Shown in pieces: positions 32,026 to 37,845 of a DNA stretch of 37,845 nt. The notes below the pieces were generated by a model, which did no database searches, was not told the origin of the DNA, and saw only the letters and a list, made by a program, of their open reading frames with translations. Source of the stretch: Streptomyces katrae (lineage in GTDB: Bacteria > Actinomycetota > Actinomycetes > Streptomycetales > Streptomycetaceae); contig NZ_JZWV01000011.1 of assembly GCF_000966975.1 (NCBI RefSeq), positions 1 to 37,845 on the forward strand, read 5' to 3'. Made by a program: the position numbers and the translations under genes. Numbering within the stretch: the stretch's first letter is position 1; each line of letters begins with the position of its first letter.

Positions 32026-32055
32026 AGATTAGCGCACAGACGCAGTGGAACCCAA
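32026..32055 (-). promoter_or_regulatory. Putative promoter of tRNA-Ile
   Basis: On the minus strand TTGGGT (32055-32050) and TAATCT (32031-32026) are 18 bases apart. Transcription would start near 32018, about 18 bases before the tRNA 5' end. Confidence 0.5.
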
Positions 32056-32094
32056 ATCCGTTCCCGCGGGAGGTTCCCGCAGGTCAGTCACGGG

Positions 32095-32793
32095 TCATTC
32101 GTCCTCGGCCAGCGTGAGCTCCACGCCGCCCACGAAGCCCGCCGACAGGTTGTAGATGAACGCGCCCAGCGTCGCCAGGGCGGTCATCAGGACGACGTCG
32201 ATCACCGCGATGACCGAGGTGAAGATCAGCACGCGGGGCAGCGACAGGAACGACTGGAGGTCGAACCCGTTGCCCTCGTTCGAGCCGGTGGCCTCGCTGA
32301 TCGTGCCGCCGACGGTCGAGAAGATGCCCATGGCGTCCATGACCATCCACAGCACCGCGGACGCCACGATCGTGCAGACGCCGAGCGCGATCGACAGCAG
32401 GAAGCTGACCTTCATCACCGACCACGGGTCGGCCTTGGCCACCCGCAGCCGCGCCTTGCGCGTCCGGGGCGTCGTACGGGTCCCCGGCACGGGCCCCCGC
32501 TGCGCACCCGGCTTCTTGGGGGCCGCGTACGCCTGCGGGGGGTGGTAGGGCTGCCCCGCCGCGTCCTTGGACTTGGCCTTGGCCTCGGTCGCGGTCTCGT
32601 CCACGGCGGGCTTCTGCTTCTGCTTGGACGTGGACTGCGGCTTCGCCTGCGGCTCGGACTGCGGTCCTCGGGTGTCCGTCACGGTTCCCCCCCTGCCCTC
32701 GGCGGGGGTCTCCCCGCCCTTGGAGTCCGCGGCTGGGCCACGGGCACCGTTCGCTCCAGTCTTGGCCGGTCCGGCGCCCGTGGCTCCACTCAC
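32095..32793 (-). CDS. DUF3566 family transmembrane protein
   Basis: A 232-residue protein, the actinobacterial gyrA-adjacent DUF3566 family. The first ~115 residues are a low-complexity, charged Gln/Lys/Pro-rich cytoplasmic tail. The domain starts RLRVAKADPWSVMKVSFLLS, followed by transmembrane helices at about 128-152 and 190-215, with a loop between them. GTG 32793 is only three bases from the gyrA stop; its ribosome binding site AGGAG lies within the last gyrA codons, so translation is coupled to gyrase A. The mycobacterial counterpart is linked to growth and division; the function is not firmly known. Confidence 0.93.
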   Translation of the reverse strand: MSGATGAGPAKTGANGARGPAADSKGGETPAEGRGGTVTDTRGPQSEPQAKPQSTSKQKQKPAVDETATEAKAKSKDAAGQPYHPPQAYAAPKKPGAQRGPVPGTRTTPRTRKARLRVAKADPWSVMKVSFLLSIALGVCTIVASAVLWMVMDAMGIFSTVGGTISEATGSNEGNGFDLQSFLSLPRVLIFTSVIAVIDVVLMTALATLGAFIYNLSAGFVGGVELTLAEDE

Positions 32794-32796
32794 GAC

Positions 32797-35409
<2,613 letters not shown>

Positions 35410-35451
35410 TGCCGGTCAGAAATCCTTTCGGGCGGTCAGCGTCGGGCCGAC

Positions 35452-37845
<2,394 letters not shown>

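Overview
The window is chromosomal DNA of a Streptomyces or a very close relative, from the origin-proximal core. The evidence is the very high GC content with G/C-biased third positions, many GTG starts, GTGA/ATGA stop-start overlaps, two perfect copies of the Streptomyces-type parS site GTTTCACGTGAAAC, and a gene order known from Streptomyces cores: fhaA-fhaB-PP2C-rodA-pbpA-pknB, two class E sortases, crgA, rhomboid, cyclophilin, then tRNA-Ala, tRNA-Ile, DUF3566, gyrA and gyrB. The species cannot be named from the sequence alone.

Layout. 1-1766 (-): a DUF5819 membrane protein overlaps an HTTM-domain (vitamin K-dependent carboxylase-like) membrane protein that runs off the left edge. 1809-5534 (+): paaABCDE, the complete phenylacetyl-CoA epoxidase, behind a TTGACA-type promoter with a PaaR-type operator at the predicted transcription start. 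5578-6778 (+): an acyl-CoA dehydrogenase with its own palindromic operator candidate. 6800-12288 (-): rhodanese, J-domain protein, parS site 1, DUF2252 protein, a NarL/LuxR-type two-component pair whose kinase has an unusual C-terminal extracytoplasmic domain, and tRNA-Leu(CAG).

12581-20612 (+): the growth and cell-wall signalling module: two FHA proteins, a PP2C phosphatase, a RodA/FtsW glycosyltransferase, a class B transpeptidase and a PASTA kinase with four PASTA repeats. It ends in a strong terminator whose downstream arm runs into parS site 2. 20697-24653 (-): three class E-like sortases interleaved with a glutamine amidotransferase, a 58-residue membrane protein and a DUF881 protein, linked by overlapping starts and stops. 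24746-26670: crgA (+), then a four-box DnaA-box cluster in mirror arrangement, a rhomboid protease with an N-terminal zinc domain (-) and a cyclophilin (-).

26863-32000: a frame-disrupted DUF5324-type gene (+), a small LysM protein without signal peptide (-), tRNA-Ala(TGC) (-), an XRE-family regulator (+), a second Ser/Thr kinase without PASTA repeats (+), a secreted, membrane-anchored protein (-), the tiny DLW-39 protein (-) and tRNA-Ile(GAT) (-). 32095-37452 (-): DUF3566 protein, gyrA and gyrB. The last ~390 bases hold the gyrB upstream region and a Streptomyces-type intergenic repeat.

Functionally the window joins chromosome replication and segregation (gyrase, parS, DnaA boxes), cell-wall growth and division control (PknB/phosphatase/FHA, RodA-PBP, CrgA, sortases) and one accessory catabolic unit (paa). 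The points most worth following up are the DnaA-box cluster at 25039-25102, the terminator-parS fusion at 20631-20676, the three-sortase operon, the HTTM-DUF5819 pair, the kinase with a C-terminal extracytoplasmic domain, and the frame-disrupted DUF5324 gene.
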